64,000 nt of DNA from Globisporangium splendens (GCA_006386115.1 VFIW01000154.1:18243-82242), one strand, 5' to 3'; numbered from the stretch's first letter, positions 9,087-20,710 are shown. Notes: generated by a model from the sequence alone, not told the origin. Made by a program: numbers and translations.

Positions 9087-11827
9087 AGACTCAGCGGGTG
9101 CTTGAGTTGGTCCACACTGACGTGAAGGAACTGATGCAAACCAAGACCCCAGGAGGATGTCTTTATGCGATTGTGTTCGTTGATGTCTACTCTCGACACG
9201 TGTCGGTCTGCTTCATGAAGAAGAAATCTGAAGCCCTCGACAAATTCAAGATTTTCAAGTCTGAACTCGAGAACTTGACCGACTGCAAAATCAAGCGTCT
9301 CAGGTCCGACAACGGTGGCGAGTACACTAGCAAACGTTTCGTCGACTACTTGGTTGGTTTCGGCATCAAGCACGAGAAGACTGTGCCGTATACTCCCCAG
9401 CAGAACGGTATGGCCGAGCGCATGAACCGAACTCTCGTTGAGATGGCGCGTTGCATGCTGTACCACGAGTCTGTCGACAAGAAGTGGTGGGCCGAAGCAG
9501 TAAACACTGCGGCCTGGATCATCAACCGGATCCCCAACTCAGTCAACACCAAGACCCCGCATGAGCTGATCTACGGACGACGCCCCAACATGAAAAACCT
9601 AAAGGTGTTTGGCGCGTTAGGGTACGCCCATATCCCGAAGGAAAAACGCAAGAAGCTCGACGCCAAGGCATTCAAATGCCGTTTCCTCGGATATTCAGAG
9701 ACGTCGAAGGGTTACCGCGTTCTTCATGTGGCCACCGGGCTGGTGCACATTGTCCGCACTGTGAAGTTTATGGAGACTTCGCGTCTGGATCTCCAACAGC
9801 TGAGCATCGAGTCCGACTCTGACGATGAGTCTGAGACTGAGGATCAAGAGGTGCATGACCGCAGCCTCGTCCTACCCGAAGCAAAGTCTGAGATCGTGAC
9901 TCAGGACTACGTCTTTGAGGAGCCGTCTAACATGATCGTCGAGGCTCCAGCCCGGATGCTTACTCGGTCTCGAGCTCGAGCGTTGATGAACGAGCCTGAG
10001 CCTGAAGACCGTCAGCCACCAAGAAAGAAGCTTATTCGAACTCCGGTCTACTCTGGTCCGAAACGACAGAAGACCGACCAAGTCCAAGCCAGTGGGAGCG
10101 ACGACGAGCATGACCGATATGCGCTCGTCAATCCCAATGAGCATGCGCTCTTGGCAAGCGAGGCCCCAAAACATTTCAGGGAGGCCACGAGCCGTGAAGA
10201 CCACGCGAAGCGGAAGGAAGCGATGGAATCCGAACTGAAATCATTAGTGGCAAATGGTACGTGGGATTTGGTTCCCTGACCAAAGAGCCAGAAGCCGATC
10301 GGATCCCGATGGGTATTCGCCCTGAAGAAGAACGAGCGAGGTGAAGTTGTCCGGTGCAAAGCTCGCATCGTTGCAAAGGGCTACTCCCAGTGCCATGGCA
10401 TCGACTATGAAGAAACTTATGCACCGGTTGCTGCATTGACCTCGGTTCGAGCGTTCCTCGCAACGAGCTGCTCTGAGCAGATGGATGTTCAGCAGTGGGA
10501 CGTCGACACAGCCTTCCTGTATGGCGACCTTGAAGAAACAATCTTCATGGAGGTCCCAGAAGGATCGCTCGAATTCTTGCTCAAGTTCGGCACCAAGGAC
10601 ATCGGAAACACGGCTGACATCGATGACAACCAACTCGTATGCAGACTGCGCAAGAGTCTCTACGGTCTGAAACAAGCGTCCCGCGTATGGAACGAGACCA
10701 TCGACAGCTGCCTGTGCGAGATTGGATTCGAACCAACAGACGCTGACCCGTGCGTCTACACCAAGCGCCAGGGTAACTCCAAATGCCTTTTGTGTCTGTA
10801 CGTCGATGACATGCTCATCGCGTCGAACGACCAGGCGATGATCGCTGGAGTGAAGCAAGCCATCAGCAAGCGCTTCAAGATCAAGGACCTCGGGCAAGCT
10901 CGCTTCATCTTGGGCATCGAGGTGCATCACGACATTTCTGCCAAGACGCTGAGCATCAGCCAGAAGAGTTACATCGACTCAGTGATCGAGCGATTCGGCC
11001 AGACTAATGCCGCGCCAAGCCTGACTCCGATCGATCCCAGTACCCATCTCAGCAAAGGTGATGAGGCACAATCCGAAGCGGATGCGGCCGAAATGAAGAC
11101 GAAGCCCTACTGGTCGCTCATCGGTAGTCTGACGTATTTCGCGTGCGGTACCCGACCCGACATCGCTGTCGCGGTCGCGAGGCTGAGTCGGTTCCTTGAG
11201 AACCCTGGACCGAAGCACTGGGGCGCAGGCATCAAGGTCGTCAAGTATTTGAAGAAGACCAAGGACGTTGGAATCGTCTACGATGGGAGCCTCGAGTCGA
11301 AGCTGAGTGCCTTCTGCGACGCCGACTGGGCGTGTGACCGCAATGATCGACGCTCCATGAGTGGCATCCTGCTGATGCTCTGCGGTGGCCCCATTGCCTG
11401 GCGCGCCACGTTCCAGAAGACTGTAGCTTTGAGCACGACTGAAGCCGAGTACATGGCTCTCTGTGACTGCGTCAAGGAGTGCGTCTGGATGCGCACGCTT
11501 CTCAAGAACATAGGATTGGAGCAATATGAAGCGACTCCGGTCTTCGAAGACAACCAAGGCGCCATCGCACTCGCCAAGAACATTGGGTATCAAGCGCGAA
11601 CCAAGCACATTGACATCCGCTACCATTTCATCCGCGAGAAACTCAAAGAAAACGAAATCGTCCTGGAGTACGTCGAGTCCAAGAACCAAATCGTAGACTA
11701 CCTGACCAAGGGTCTGTCATCTAAGACTCTCCGCTACCTCATGGAGAAGTGCAACGTCAAGCATGTTCAAGGGAAAGATTGTGAAGCGAGTGGGGGTGTT
11801 GGGAATGCCCTTGCACAATCCGAATAG
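9087..11827 (+). pseudogene. copia integrase, reverse transcriptase and RNase H
   Basis: Downstream of the Ty3 insertion the frame continues with the copia integrase core (HTDVKE ... RSDNGGEY ... PQQNGMAERMNR, about 9105-9430). A variable acidic linker follows, then reverse transcriptase (YGLKQASR, active site YVDDM near 10800) and RNase H (DADWACD near 11320, TEAEYMAL near 11440, TKHIDIRYHF near 11610), ending at TAG 11825-11827. One in-frame TGA at 10277-10279, just before the RT, interrupts an otherwise continuous frame. Long reverse-strand frames over the RT are shadows of codon bias. Confidence 0.92.
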
Positions 11828-11850
11828 TTTCCCAAGTTGAAGAGGGGACT

Positions 11851-12090
11851 TGACTGGTGACGCGGGCGGCGTGTTTCTGCCAGTTAAGTGAGTTGCGTCA
11901 GCCAATCACTTTAATGGGAATTTTACAGGACTTCAAGTTCAAGTTCAATGGGTTGAACCTCAAACGTACCCAAGGTTTTATATATCAGTTCACTACGTTT
12001 TTCTGCATGTGTAGGTTTTACGAATATAACCTCTAGGAGCCCTTGGGGTGAATTAGGTGTAGCGATGGAAACGTAACTGCTTATCAATCT
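11851..12090 (+). repeat. probable copia 3' LTR (end not resolved)
   Basis: The sequence follows the purine tract at 11834-11848 and starts TGACTGG. From 11856 it shares many blocks in the same order with the middle of the Ty3 LTR: GCCAATCACTTT, GGACTTCAAGTTCAAG, GTACCCAAGGTTTTATATAT and CTCTAGGAGCCCTTGGGGT. Its right end cannot be set without the 5' LTR. Confidence 0.6.
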
Positions 12091-12272
12091 CACTTTCAAA
12101 TCTGCCTTCGCACAACAACAACACTTTCAGCAACGCCTTTCAAGTGCGATAGACACTCGCCCCCGTCATTGCAGCTGCTATGACATTCCACTGCACCCAT
12201 CGCAAACACACAGAACAGCAACATCAGCAGCATTAGTGTTATATGCCATCTCTAAGAAATGAGCGGATAATT

Positions 12273-12722
12273 TCACATCGTACGTCGTTGACAAGCAGAA
12301 CCCGTGAAGCCTTCCATGCAGTGGCAGTCGCCCGTTTCACGGTTGCAGACCCCCTTGTTCAAGCATTCCACCTTGCAGTGCGCATCGTCAGTCGCGCGCG
12401 CTGGCGCCACCCACGCCTTGCCAACAGGACACCGATCTACTCAATACACCATAAAAAGCGTACTTGTAAGCTTTCCACGGAAGTAGCTGCATTGAAAGCA
12501 AAATGCAAAGGCAAACGTATGCTGGGAGCAATCAAAGCCGGTATGCCGAGCGTCACAGACGCACAGGTTCTGCGGCGTGCACTTCCCGTAGCCCGAACAG
12601 ATCTTGTTGTTGTAAGTTCCGCGCGGACACGAGGCTCCGCATTCGCGCACAACAAGGACAGCAACACAGAGTGCAACAACCAAGAGTTGTCTCCATGTCC
12701 AAAGCTTGCACGAAGAGCTCAT
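12273..12722 (-). CDS. small secreted EGF/tenascin-type repeat protein
   Basis: The likely start is the ATG at 12720-12722. The N-terminus has a hydrophobic stretch (QLLVVALCVAVLVV) typical of a signal peptide. A six-Cys EGF-like unit follows (CPRGTYNN ... CVCDARHTGFDC, to about 12525). The frame then runs into non-conserved codons. A second unit resumes in another frame at about 12436-12273 (CPVGKAW ... ECLNKGVCN ... CHCMEGFTGSAC) and ends at the TGA at 12273-12275. An intron lies between them, but I could not fix its donor: the only GT sites in phase give a very short intron. Two such units with C-x-C-x2-GF-x2-x2-C ends are typical of oomycete extracellular EGF-like proteins. Function is not known; extracellular or surface binding is an inference. 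Confidence 0.65.
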
Positions 12723-12779
12723 AGCTGCGCGCAGCAGCACACACAATGCGCGTCTCGAATACCGCTTAATGCTCAAAAG

Positions 12780-14028
12780 TGCCTATTGTCCTTTCTAGTC
12801 ACGTTCTAAATGTAGCCATTTCATATGAAGGGCAACCGTTGCTCGCTGCATGTAACGACGTCGCTCGCTCGGATCATCTCCCTGAATTCATCTCGACCGC
12901 TCTCAGGGCTGAGCTGAAACGATGCCAGCTCCACAGTGTGTACGGAGCAATGACTTTGGTGCACGAGCACATTCAGCTCACGACGCGGTATCTCCACGAT
13001 AACACCAATTGCACAACGCTTTCGTCACCGCGATAGACATAGTTGAATAGAAAACCAAAGTTCGGACAGCTCAACCCAACTTGGTGAACGTATCAGTCGC
13101 TCTTTCCAGAGTTGGGAAACACCAAGTTGAAGGTCCACGTGAAGACATCGTCCGGCAGTGTGTGGGAAGAAGCGTTCGAGCTTTCAGGAGTGCCTAGATG
13201 CATTTGGCGACTCAACCTAAAGTCTTTGAAGTCAACCCACAGTGATCCACAGTCTCGAACCGACTTGGTATCACAGCAGCTGTGGCATCGCTGGCGAACC
13301 GCAATTGGCACGATGGACTGGATGCATTCCAATCTTCATGGAAAGCTTGCGTTCCGGAAACCTTGACAACGCGTCGGTCGAACGCAATGAACGAGGTCCA
13401 CGAAACTTGGACAACCTGCACTCAGCCCACACGTCCAACAATCCGGGTTGATTCTCTGGTTTTTCGAGTAAAAACCGTTTGATTCAGGAATTAGGTTTTA
13501 TTACATATGTGTCGCTGCATTCGTCTCGATCTGATAAATTCTCGCATCGCCGACTTGATGCGTCAAGGCGAATACACCTTTTCAGCTCGCGTTCAGATGG
13601 AATCGCACACCAGCCTATCCCTGGCAACTCTCTTGACCTTTCCGCTCGCTCGCTTCGTGTTTTGTGGAATGGACTTGAAACCAAGCCATCTTTGAGTCTC
13701 TGTCTTTTTTTTTCACTTTACACCATAAACTCAAAGCCATCATCTCTAATTTAATATCGCAATGGCTGTCACTAAAGCAAATCACAAAGAATCCTCTAAT
13801 TTGACGTGTCCTTGACGTAATTACCAACCCGTGCGATCAATGTGTTGTCACGTGTCGACATGGGCCGTTCCAAAAGAGTCGTAAAAAGTGTCTGCACAAT
13901 CTGCGAGTGAGACCCCTCTGCAGCTAAAATCTTCGAGGCGGCTGTGGTCAGGAAGCGAAGAGCCAAACGGCAGCAGCGCATCAAGCGACTTCCTCCTTCT
14001 CTTATTGAACGAACGAAAAGCAGCAGCC
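12780..14028. other. gene-poor stretch, no supported gene
   Basis: Only short unsupported frames occur here on both strands, none with recognisable motifs. The last 150 bases before 14029 are the promoter and leader of CCT epsilon. Confidence 0.5.
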
Positions 14029-15853
14029 ATGTCGATGGTCTTTGATGAATACGGTCGCCCCTTCATTATCCTGAGGGACCAGGAGCAGAAGGCGCGCGTC
14101 AAGGGCGTGGAGGCCATCAAGGTGCGTCTATTGACACGTTGTGTTCCCCCACCAATGCGACGGGATCTTTCTGGATACATGCTGGGATTGTATGCTTGAG
14201 GAAGGATGTGGATAATGATATGGTTCTCTTGTGTTTATACAGAGCAACATCTTGGCGGCGCGTACGGTGTCCAGCTTGTTGCGTACCTCGCTTGGTCCTC
14301 GTGGTGCGTGCTAATTTCCCAGTCGTCTAGCTTTTGGAAGAAAGAAATACGTGTTTGTATCGTATGTGATGCTAATGGAACTCTGGATGCATGCAGGTAT
14401 GGACAAGATGATGGTGAGTCAGGACGGCGACGTCACGATCTCGAACGATGGCGCGACCATTTTGGAGCAGATGCACGTGGAGCACCGCGTGGCGCACTTG
14501 CTCGTGGAGCTCTCGCAGTCGCAGGATAACGAGATTGGCGACGGTACCACGGGTGTCGTCGTGCTCGCTGGCGCGCTCTTGGAGCAGGCGGAGAAGCTGC
14601 TCGCGCACGGATTGCACCCGATGCGCATTGCTGATGGTTTTGAAGAGGCGTGCGAGATCGCGTGCAAGCACTTGGAGAAGATCGGTGACGTCATCCACTT
14701 CACCCCAGAAGACCCGACGCCGCTCGTGGAGACTGCGATGACGACGCTCTCGTCCAAGATTATCAACAAATACAAGCGTCAGATGGCGCAGATCGCCGTC
14801 GATGCCGTTTGCAAGGTGGCGAACTTTGAGACTCGCGATGTCAACTTTGACCTGATCAAGGTCGAGGGCAAGCCAGGCGGCACTTTGGAGGAGACGGCGC
14901 TGATCAACGGTATCGTGATCGACAAGGATTTCTCGCACCCACAGATGCCAAAGGAAGTCAAGGATGCCAAGCTGTGTGTGCTCACGTGCCCGTTCGAGCC
15001 ACCAAAGCCGAAGACCAAGCACAAGTTGGAGATCACGAGCGTGGAGGCGTATGAGAAGCTGTACGCGAACGAACAGGAGTACTTCAAGACGATGATCCAG
15101 CAGGTGAAGGACAGCGGTGCGAACCTCGTGATCTGCCAGTGGGGCTTTGACGACGAAGCAAACCACTTGCTCCTGCAGAACCAGTTGCCAGCTGTGCGTT
15201 GGGTCGGTGGCGTCGAGTTGGAACTGATTGCGATCGCCACGGGTGCCCGCATTGTGCCTCGTTTCTCGGAACTGAGCGCCGAAAAGCTGGGCCGCGCCGG
15301 TACGGTGCGCGAAGTCGCGTTCGGCACGACCAAGGAACGCATGCTCGTGATTGAAGACTGCGCGAGCTCGGACGCGATCACGGTGCTCGTCCGCGGTGGC
15401 AACAAGATGATCGTCGAGGAAGCCAAGCGCTCGCTCCATGATGCGATGTGCGTGACGCGCAACCTGATCAAGAACAACCGCATCGTATACGGTGGTGGCG
15501 CCGCGGAGATCGCGTGTGCCATCGAAGTCCGCGAGAACGCCGACAAGATCACGGGGATCGAGCAGTACGCGATCCGCGCGTTCGCCGACGCGTTAGAAGA
15601 TGTGCCAATGGCGCTGGCGGAGAACAGTGGCTTGAGCCCGATCGACTCGCTCTCCGCGGTGCGCTCGATGCAACTGAGCGAGAAGAACCCGCGCCTGGGC
15701 ATCGACTGCAACTCCACAGGCACGAACGACATGAAGGAGCAGCACGTGTTCGAGACGCTGATCGGCAAACAGCAGCAGCTCCAGCTGGCGACCCAGGTCG
15801 TGCGCATGATCCTCAAGATCGACGACGTCATCATGGACGGCGGCTACGCATAA
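14029..15853 (+). CDS. CCT5: T-complex protein 1 subunit epsilon (cytosolic chaperonin CCT5)
   Basis: Three exons: 14029-14121, 14243-14303 and 14397-15853, joined in phase to give 536 residues, the normal length for this family. CCT is the cytosolic double-ring chaperonin that folds actin, tubulin and many other proteins using ATP; epsilon is one of eight ring subunits. The start [12 protein letters not shown] is the epsilon N-terminal signature. Family motifs include SNDGATIL (67-74), [12 protein letters not shown] (from 99), VEGKPGG and the epsilon segment [31 protein letters not shown] in the apical domain and VYGGGAAEI in the ATP-binding region follow. Long reverse-strand frames over exon 3 are shadows. 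Confidence 0.97.
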
Positions 15854-16010
15854 GTGCGTGATAACTTTAGTGGAGAAGGGATCTTTTCTCTAAATGCCTA
15901 GCGCAAGTGCACATGAATATGGGAACAAAAATTTAGTTTATAGTTTGCTCGTTCTGCCTAGTTCGTTGCCTTTTCCATTTTGTTTCTTTTGTCTCGTTTT
16001 CTCCAAAGGC

Positions 16011-16760
16011 TCATGCTTGAAATTGGTCGAGGATCCTACGATACTCTGTCGAGGCTTGGCTTGCATGCTCGGCCGCGAGGATGCCGCGGATCATCGCGAC
16101 GCCGCTGGCGCCTGCACTTAGGACGTCCTGAATGTCCTGTGCCGTGTTGATGCCGCCGACGCCAATGAGCGGCGGTGTGGGGGAGATTCCATCATCGTCC
16201 ATTTCTGCCAGGATCTCACGCAGCAATTGTGGTCCTTCAATCGACTCCGGCGTGGCTTTCTCCGGGTGCGACGGCGTCGGGAACATCGTCCCCACTTGGA
16301 TATAATCGACGCCCATGCGCGCTGCAATTAAGGCAGAAGTAACAGAATGCACCGAGCAGCCAACAACCAGTGGCTTCTGTGCTCGCATCTCCTGAATCAA
16401 CTGTGCAAGCCCTTCATGCTGCAGATCGCGTTCTTTCACATGCCATCCGTCAAACTCACTTATCGCAATGGAGCGCATAATCGCTAGCGGCGCATTCACA
16501 ACCAGCGCGGGCTTCCTGTCATTATCAACGTCCTCGAGAAGCTCTTGAAGGCGCATGCGGGCGTCATGCAAGATCGCGGCGTCGCGCTGCGTCCCATCCG
16601 TGCTCTCGATGCCGCCAGCTGTGCAGCGCAGCTGTAGGAAATCGATCGCGCGCTGACCGCCATCACAGGCGTGAAGAGCGCACTCGATGGCGAGTCGCCG
16701 CTGCGGGTGCGTGAGATCCGGCGCATGCACGATGAGCGTGAGCAAGCGGTGGCGTTTCAT
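16011..16760 (-). CDS. thiamine-phosphate synthase / TenI-like TIM-barrel protein
   Basis: The start is taken at the ATG at 16758-16760 (MKRHRLLTLIVHAPDL), giving 249 residues; the longer upstream frame has no family features. The chain has ThiE/TenI landmarks: LQLRC after strand 2, GCSVHS near residue 127, the segment DYIQVGTMFPTPSHPEK near 150-170 and the phosphate-binding loop GVGGINTAQD near 200, followed by GASGVAMIRGI. ThiE joins the pyrimidine and thiazole phosphates to make thiamine phosphate. The related TenI-type proteins act on the thiazole. I favour ThiE-like but cannot separate the two by eye. The protein stands alone and is not fused to a kinase. Its 3' end faces CCT5, 157 bp away. 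Confidence 0.8.
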   Translation of the reverse strand: MKRHRLLTLIVHAPDLTHPQRRLAIECALHACDGGQRAIDFLQLRCTAGGIESTDGTQRDAAILHDARMRLQELLEDVDNDRKPALVVNAPLAIMRSIAISEFDGWHVKERDLQHEGLAQLIQEMRAQKPLVVGCSVHSVTSALIAARMGVDYIQVGTMFPTPSHPEKATPESIEGPQLLREILAEMDDDGISPTPPLIGVGGINTAQDIQDVLSAGASGVAMIRGILAAEHASQASTEYRRILDQFQA

Positions 16761-17054
16761 ATGAGAATGCTGGCGTTTCTTTCGTACGTACGTCAGTTGC
16801 AATGCCGCAATGTTATACTTGAACAAAGTATGGCGGCATGCACATCCATACAGAATGCGTCTACCACCACCAGCCGCCCCCATATCCAATGCCTGCGAAA
16901 AAGAAAAAAGCAAAAACAGCTGGGATATGTGTGGGTAGGTACGCATATGGACACTCACATTGATTCTTTCCATCCTTCCCTTCTTCCCTTCTTTCCAGTC
17001 ATTCAGTCGCACTCTCGCACCGACAGGCGCCATCAGTATATCCAAGACGCGAAA

Positions 17055-17771
17055 ATGGCGCTGCGCGTGGGCATGAAGCGCTCTCGCGATGCGCAAAAGC
17101 CGAAGCGTTTGTACCGCGCGGTGGATCCGGCCGCGCGCGATGCGTCCTGCGCTATGGTCATCGACGACATGGAGACGCTGCACGACTCTGGCGCCGACGC
17201 CGACAAGGACGACGATGACGACGACGACATGTACAGCAACAGCGACGGCAATGGCGAGCAGCCGCGACGCAAGCGCGCCATGGTGATCAAGGCGAACATC
17301 CAGTTTCTCCAGAAGCTCCAGCCGCTGCAGAATGACCATCGCGGACGCTTTGGCCGCCGCGGCGCTGTCGACGGCGGCACCCCCGAGTCGGAAATGGGCA
17401 TCCATGCGCTCGAGGAATCAATGGGCGAGTCGAGTTTCTTCGTGTCTTCTTCGTCGTCGCGAGATCCTGTCCAGCCATCGCGCGCTGCGATGGTTGCACC
17501 CGTGACACCCGCGATCAATCACCACTCTCAGCAGCAGTACCCACACCAACACAATCCGTACGCGACTTCGCACCATCAGTATGAACCTCCGCGCCAGCAC
17601 CAATACCAGCACAACAGCAGCAGTCGGAACACCTCGATGGCGTTCGCATCGCGTCCCACTCCGTTCGACGCAATACAAAACGGGTATTTCCATGGTGGAG
17701 CTTCAGCAGCAATGAGCTCAATGAAAGATGACGAAGCACGACCCGCGACAGCAGATTCCAAGTACTGGTGA
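17055..17771 (+). CDS. unknown acidic and Gln/His-rich protein
   Basis: The ORF is 238 codons from the ATG at 17055-17057. It begins basic (MALRVGMKRSRDAQKPKR), passes through an Asp run (DKDDDDDDDM near residue 56) and a basic patch (PRRKRAMVIK) that could act as a nuclear signal. The C-terminal half is rich in His, Gln, Ser and Tyr and probably disordered. No enzyme motif is visible. It is transcribed away from the thiamine gene across a gap of about 295 bp, which would hold both promoters. An intron or a different start cannot be ruled out. Confidence 0.6.
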   Translation: MALRVGMKRSRDAQKPKRLYRAVDPAARDASCAMVIDDMETLHDSGADADKDDDDDDDMYSNSDGNGEQPRRKRAMVIKANIQFLQKLQPLQNDHRGRFGRRGAVDGGTPESEMGIHALEESMGESSFFVSSSSSRDPVQPSRAAMVAPVTPAINHHSQQQYPHQHNPYATSHHQYEPPRQHQYQHNSSSRNTSMAFASRPTPFDAIQNGYFHGGASAAMSSMKDDEARPATADSKYW

Positions 17772-17924
17772 ACTCTCTTTCTGAGCAAGGTCGCTTGAAA
17801 CATGGGGAGTAATGATCCACAACACGCTGCAGCAAAATGGATCACGCACCCAGCAGTTAGCCGTATCAACCATAAATTAAGCATAATGTATTACCAACTC
17901 CATGACACGTCTCGGCTTGTGCAT

Positions 17925-20409
17925 TCATCTTGAGGCAACAGTATTTGCAGTCTCGGAAGCAACGCTCGTCGTACTCTGGGAACGAACGGTCTGCATCTGG
18001 CTGCTCCCACTCGCACCGCTTTCATCGACTTCTGCCCCAAGTATGCGATCCCATTTTTCTTCTGCGTACGTTGCTCGTGAATAGGTTGAGTACACCGACA
18101 GAGGTGCCCTCGGTTTATCTTGAAACGGTGGCAGTGCCCACAATATCTCACTCCCACTTTCTTCACCTAAACTGCTGCTGTTGGCGACATTCTCCGGAAA
18201 GTATGAGGTGTTCCGAGGTGCAAACGGTAGAGGTCTTTGGAGGGGTTTATTTGTGATCGGCAGCGATGCAGCAGGGACCGGTGTGCTTGCAGCATCGTCC
18301 TCTTTTGAAGGTGCTGATTTACTGCCGAGTTGAGAAGATCTGTGTGGACGCTGGCTTGTGTTGGATGAATCAATTCGACAGGACACCTCTCCTTCAAACC
18401 CACTCCCGTTTTCTTCTCGTCTCCTGTTGGTCGGATTCTTTATTCGCCTTACGTTTTGGCGAACCGGTCGGTTTTCAAATTCTTTCAATTCTGTTGTCGC
18501 GTTGCTTCCATGACGCAGCGGTGCGTGATTTGAAAGCGAGATTAACGGTTTGAAATTGTCGCTCACTTTCGGACTTCGGAAGTTCAAGATGTGCACCGAG
18601 CTTCCCAACACACTGTCGAGGTGATTCCAAGAAGTTGACGCTGGCTTAGGCTGCTCTTCACTTGCCTCAACTCGGCCAGCATCATATTTTCTCTTCTTGC
18701 TTCCTTGGCGTTGAAGTGAGACACCTCGCTCACTCGCAACAACTTCGGAAAAGTCGGTGCCGTGGCTGGATTGATCATCGTAATCATGACGACTCTTTTC
18801 TGGCTTCTCTAAAATGCTGCTCTCCGTTGATGTCATCGAGCGTGCGCTTGGGTTTGGAGGCAGAGTAAATTGGCTCCCCTCTTCGAGTTCTGCAGCCAGC
18901 TTTTTCCAGTCATAGCTCTCTAGTGTGACGGGATGCACTTCTCCACTAGCGACCAAGGCGACGACGTCATCTCTAAGTTCAATATCGCCCAGGAAGTGCA
19001 ACTCCTTGTCCACCAGATGCAGAATGTCTTTCGACAAAGTCAAGGGATTCAGCATCTTGAGTTTCTGAGTGTTTGATGTCGGGAACAATAGACGAGGTCA
19101 GCATCAACGCAAGATCATGCAAACATTGCGAAACCCTTACCTTGTCGCGTGGGTCGAAAATGAGGTGGTGTCGGAAAGTGATAATAGCCGAGTAGAAGTT
19201 TTCAGCATACTTTGGTGGAATAGCTGAGTGTTTTTGCTTCTCAAGAGCTGTCATGACCTGAAAACAATCGCAATAAATATACCGCTGATGAAGGGAGCTC
19301 GCGATCAAAGTAAAAGCACTTACTTTTACTGGTGATTTGTACGTCTCAACGAATTTGTACGCAGTGACGATGCCAACTCCGGGAATGGACGGACAGTAAT
19401 CACAGCCGCAAAGGACGCACAGCTGGATGAACTACACGTCACATATAAGCGCGTTAGACATGATGCAATTTGCGGCGACGTGCGCAGGGTGCGCAGTACC
19501 ATGTCTTCTGTCCACCCAACAAATGAGAGTTCTTCGTTTGCCCCCAAACTGCGTCGCTTTAGCTCACTTGCCCATCCGTCAGGGCTCCACTTGAACAATA
19601 TCTATACAAGAACGTGCGCCGAACGACAGGGTCAATGCAGATCTACTATTACCAAGCATTTCATCATGCGACTTACTGTCTTGCAGCCGTACGGGATGCA
19701 GTCCGAGTCTTCTGATATCACCGCATCGATTATCTTTTGTCTCGACATGTACGCCAACTGCGCATCCGCTTCGTACGGAGCGACGTAGAAGGTGATGTTC
19801 ATACGCCGCAGCACAGCAATGAACTTCATCACCATCTCGTTCGTCACCGAGACTGCTCTTGAAAACGCCGAGTAGCTTCCACTCTCATCTCCGCTCTTCA
19901 GCTGTCGCATCGCTTTTGTTTTCCAGATCTCACGACTCCTGTCAACAATACCACCCACACGCAAATAATCGCGTCAGCATTGTCGTCGCAGTGACAGCAG
20001 TAACTTTTGCTGCTCTTTGCGCGTAATCGAACCTGTTCCGTTCGGCATTAAGTGCTGCTTTCGCCGGTAGATGCCCGCCATCAAACACAAAAATCGGTGT
20101 CACTCGGTGCTCTTCCAGCATCTTGATCTGCTGCATACAGTAATTCAAGTACCTGTGAAGCGCACACGTGCATGGTTTAAATAGCATCGTGATGTCGTCG
20201 AATTAATATCATCCCACTGCAACGCATTTGATTCCCGAGACGTACCCGTCGGAGTTCTTGTTGCGCAACACGACATCCATGGGGCAGCTGTACGCACCCT
20301 TGTAGAGCCACCCGGCGGCGTCGATGCCCACGATCTTCCCCGCGTACTTGGCGACGTGCACCTGGTCCGTCACGCTCTTGAGCGCCGGCAGCAAGCCCGC
20401 GACGCCCAT
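17925..20409 (-). CDS. EXO1: exonuclease 1 (EXO1, XPG/RAD2 family), seven exons
   Basis: Exons, read on the minus strand: 20409-20246, 20152-20033, 19938-19677, 19601-19500, 19431-19324, 19257-19141 and 19064-17925. All GT-AG junctions are in phase and give 670 residues. EXO1 is a 5'-3' exonuclease and flap nuclease of mismatch repair and recombination in the nucleus. The N-terminus MGVAGLLPALKSV with KGAYSCPMD and FVFDGGHLPAK is the EXO1-type XPG-N domain. VAPYEADAQLAY and SEDSDCIPYGCK carry the acidic metal ligands. CGCDYCPSIPGVG is the helix-two-turn-helix. The last exon encodes a long Ser-rich tail, as in other EXO1 proteins. A tandem Crypton pair begins 31 bp upstream of the start codon, so the 5' regulatory region is interrupted. 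Confidence 0.93.
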
Positions 20410-20440
20410 GTTCTCCCTTGAATTCTGCCCTCTCTTTGGA

Positions 20441-20445
20441 TATGG
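20441..20445. repeat. TATGG flanking repeat 1 of the tandem Cryptons
   Basis: TATGG marks the left boundary of element 1. Identical pentamers stand between the elements (24394-24398) and at the right end of element 2 (27203-27207). Confidence 0.75.
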
Positions 20446-20710
20446 ATGAATATCATCGTATCTCCGACATCACTTGCATTTTGTATCGACGCTTACAGCC
20501 AATAACAATCGCGTACGATATATATAGCCAATCAAATGACATAATTGAATAATTTCGACCAATCATACACTGTAGGTTTAGGTGTGTACAGCACACCAGC
20601 CCCTCCGACGTATTTGGTCGGAGGCCGACTAAAAATATGTGTATGGCCATTCAAAAACAAAGAGAACAACGTATCACTTGCATATTTGCACTCTCTCCGT
20701 CGCAGCAACC
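20446..20710. promoter_or_regulatory. Crypton left end with CCAAT boxes, next to the EXO1 start
   Basis: The stretch contains CCAAT motifs in GCCAATAACA, GCCAATCAAATG and ACCAATCATA (about 20500-20575). A short inverted repeat lies around 20605-20630 (CTCCGAC ... GTCGGAG). It is the presumed promoter of the recombinase. It is also the only sequence now directly upstream of EXO1, which is read in the other direction. Confidence 0.5.

Larger units (their letters stand above)
1..12090 (+). mobile_element. Ty1/copia LTR retrotransposon, 5' truncated by window, split by a Ty3 insertion
   Basis: The element reads gag, zinc knuckle, protease and pre-integrase up to 1220, then integrase, reverse transcriptase and RNase H from 9082 to 11827. 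This order (integrase before RT) defines the Ty1/copia superfamily. The Ty3 element at 1221-9081 sits inside the pol reading frame. The 5' LTR lies outside the window. The 3' LTR appears to start near 11851, after a purine-rich tract at 11834-11848; its end is not fixed because there is no second copy to compare. The element is inactive: it carries the insertion, an in-frame TGA at 10277-10279 and a changed protease motif. Confidence 0.9.

Noticed and set aside
10244..11689. Minus-strand frames of 228 and 236 codons over the copia reverse transcriptase
   Set aside because: The sense strand shows RT and RNase H motifs throughout. The antisense frames lack motifs and do not extend outside the sense coding region, unlike the Ty3 antisense ORF.
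12243..12809. Plus-strand 188-codon frame
   Set aside because: It lies opposite the EGF-repeat gene, whose Cys pattern on the minus strand is unmistakable.
14372..15834. Two minus-strand open frames of about 350 codons over CCT5 exon 3
   Set aside because: They are mirror frames of a GC-rich conserved coding exon and have no domain features; the plus strand is clearly CCT5.
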